Shown piece by piece: positions 62,515 through 64,000 of a DNA stretch of 64,000 bases; position 1 is the stretch's first letter, and every line of letters begins with the position of its first letter. The notes beneath the pieces were generated by a model. The model was not told the DNA's origin, ran no database searches, and saw only the letters and a program-made list of their open reading frames with translations. Position numbers and translations under genes: made by a program. The stretch is taken from NCBI GenBank assembly GCA_024699715.1, contig JANPRD010000001.1, forward strand, positions 27,923 through 91,922, written 5' to 3'. The stretch comes from Candidatus Methanophagales archaeon (GTDB lineage Archaea; Halobacteriota; Syntropharchaeia; Alkanophagales; Methanospirareceae).

Positions 62515-64000
62515 CTACATCTGCTTTTTCACCCACGCCTGCTCAAAATTTAGCCCAGACCAGCATATTTTGTATCCCATTTCTGCGAGAATATCAGTAG
62601 AAAGCCCGTATTTTTTGAGTATTTTTGACACTGAAGCGAGCTTCTTCATCTCTACTGCATCTATTTCAGCACGCACTCGCTCAAGCACATCCTTGCGAAT
62701 GGCGTAAGAGCCGACGACTGCGTAGCCTTTCTGCAAAGCCCGCTCCTCTAACACACGCATCTCAACGAGATGCCTCTCCGCAAGCTCACGCAAATTCACC
62801 ACATCCGCATCGCCAAGTTCAAAAGCTTCTGAACGCAACTTTTCCTCTATCTTCCGGGCAACTTCAACATAAGGAATCCTCTTTGAGAACAAAATCACAT
62901 CCTCAAGAGGCTCAAATTTCGTCCCGTAATCCTCTCTCGCAATAATAATTAGCGGAACTTTCGCCTTTTTAACCTTCTCCACTTTCGCCCTCAAATATTC
63001 AGGCGTCCAAAATCCCACTATTTCTACATAAACTTCCCTCTTCTCACTCGCACATGCTTTTCCATCTGCTCCCACGCCTGCAGCCGCCGATTTTGACTGC
63101 GAAATCGGGAATGAATGCGTGAGTTCCTGCCTTCACGACGGAAGGCTCTCTGATTACCTCAAACTGCGGGTTAATTGCACGCATCGCTGCTTCAAATTCC
63201 TGCTCAAGTGAGGAATCATAAGCGATTTTTTCATCAAACTTCGGGAAAAGGTATGCTTTTGATGCGTCAAGCTCAAGCAAGTAAATGCGATTTTCGTGAA
63301 GAATCTCAGCACGGAGCCACCACTTTCCAGCATTCAACACTGAAGGTAGCAATTTTGCGATTGCCGTCCCGTATTTGCGAGTCATCTTAAGGATTGAAGC
63401 CGCTCCTGTAATCTCAACAAGCATCTTTCCACCTTCCTCACGCAATTCATACATCAGTCCGAGCCATTTTATGCGGCGAAATATCTCTTTATGGTTTGAA
63501 TTCGTCCAAAAAGTGAGCCTTAAGGCGTCAAATAGCACCGTTTGTAGCAAAGATAAATTGTAAAATTTCATCAAATCTGCTGCATTCACATCGCTAATGC
63601 TCTCAAGAAGCATCTCTTCTTCCCTGTCTGCGAACATTGCGGCATCCAATTCCGCAGGCGTCGTTTGGAATTGCTCAGCGACCTCACGAAGCACCCTCAA
63701 ACGCTCTTCCTCGCTTGTGACGAAGCCTTTTGAGAAGAGAGCGAGGCGAATGCGAAGCGGTTCAAGGTGCGTGCCTGAAGTGAATGTGCAGAAGCGTTCA
63801 AGCACATTTGCGAAGCCCCGCACCTTCCTGAAGTTCTCGGCGGATTCAAGCGATTTCAGGCGAGAAAGCGTGTCTCCGTATTTCTTTCGGATGCCCTCCT
63901 TGAAAACACGAATGACGCTCTCCGCAAGAAGCAAATCCTTACTGCCCTTCGCAAATCTCGGATAAATCCTGCCTCGCATCCGCCGAACATCAAGCAAATC
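62515..64000 (-). CDS. Bax1-like nuclease (DUF790), frameshifted near 63090, start beyond window
   Basis: Partner nuclease of the XPB helicase in archaeal nucleotide excision repair. From the right edge the frame DLLDVRRMRGRIYPRFAKG is typical of the DUF790 N-terminus but its initiating residues lie past 64000. It runs through the helical middle to FIPDFAVKIGG, the first part of a PD-(D/E)xK nuclease site. One surplus base near 63090 shifts to REVYVEIVGFWTPEYL, the E-x-x-x-W/F continuation, then KVPLIIIARED and a C-terminal helical domain ending 62515. XPB would be expected just outside the window. Confidence 0.87.

Noticed and set aside
743..63997. A general programmed +1 frameshifting code
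   Set aside because: The break sites share no heptamer or rare-codon context, so sequence error is more likely; kept only as a test in the findings.

Overview
The window reads as archaeal chromosome, most likely euryarchaeal. It carries archaeal-type translation genes (ribosomal L14 and S6e, EF-2, aIF5B, GatD, LeuRS, two tRNAs), archaeal RNA-processing genes (RtcA, Tsr3, TrmJ-like and METTL5-like methylases), HMG-CoA reductase and isopentenyl phosphate kinase for isoprenoid lipids, UPF0179, a SDH/DUF114-type membrane protease and a Bax1-like nuclease. TATA/BRE promoters and apparently leaderless starts fit this. No methanogenesis gene is visible, so I do not name a genus; an anaerobic methanogen- or ANME-related lineage is a guess.

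Layout. 1-3.8 kb: RNA methylases, tRNA-Leu, a detached L14 gene, Hsp20 and a CBS protein. 3.9-7.0 kb: tungstate/molybdate ABC transporter wtpABC. 7-19.9 kb: housekeeping genes (tRNA-Arg, LMW phosphatase, rtcA, gatD, fusA, hmgA, hisC, glnA, nadE, fused guaA). 20.0-24.4 kb: an AT-richer block with pyrF-pyrE-HD protein in one overlapping operon, meeting tail to tail a wHTH-Cys-phosphoribosyltransferase protein. 24.6-33.8 kb: pdxST, two unknown membrane/secreted proteins, a radical SAM protein, DUF1614, a secreted orphan gene next to short repeats, IPK, a GATE-domain membrane protein and Tsr3. 34-44.8 kb: one strand carries four MrpD/NuoL-M-N-like antiporter subunits, two small membrane partners, a free-standing antiporter tail and an embedded two-component system, with no other Mrp or Nuo subunits. 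45-46.7 kb: DRG GTPase and a small membrane protein. 46.8-53.7 kb: iron locus. 53.8-64 kb: infB, rps6e, UPF0179, an ICMT-like methyltransferase, leuS, a protease and a Bax1-like nuclease.

The most interesting system I see is the iron locus. A DtxR/MntR-type regulator, two paralogous small proteins (54-61 and 56 aa), a secreted protein with two CbiX chelatase domains, a FmdE-like domain and a C-terminal beta-rich region, two FeoA proteins and a FeoB split into separate G-domain and membrane proteins all lie on one strand. A 13-bp palindrome (CTAAAA-N-TTTTAG) recurs before the chelatase (two perfect copies), before feoA, before the small genes and in weaker form before the regulator. I infer an iron-responsive regulon in which an exported tetrapyrrole chelatase/dechelatase feeds Feo. 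The second candidate is the HD + phosphoribosyltransferase pair beside the pyrimidine genes, which resembles a conflict or nucleotide-signalling module.

Two genome-wide oddities matter to any reader. About nine conserved genes, including EF-2, aIF5B and LeuRS, are interrupted by single frameshifts, usually one surplus base; this looks like consensus-sequence error rather than gene decay. Many enzymes also contain low-complexity R/E/K/G/A-rich insertions, and gaps hold related purine- or pyrimidine-rich simple repeats.
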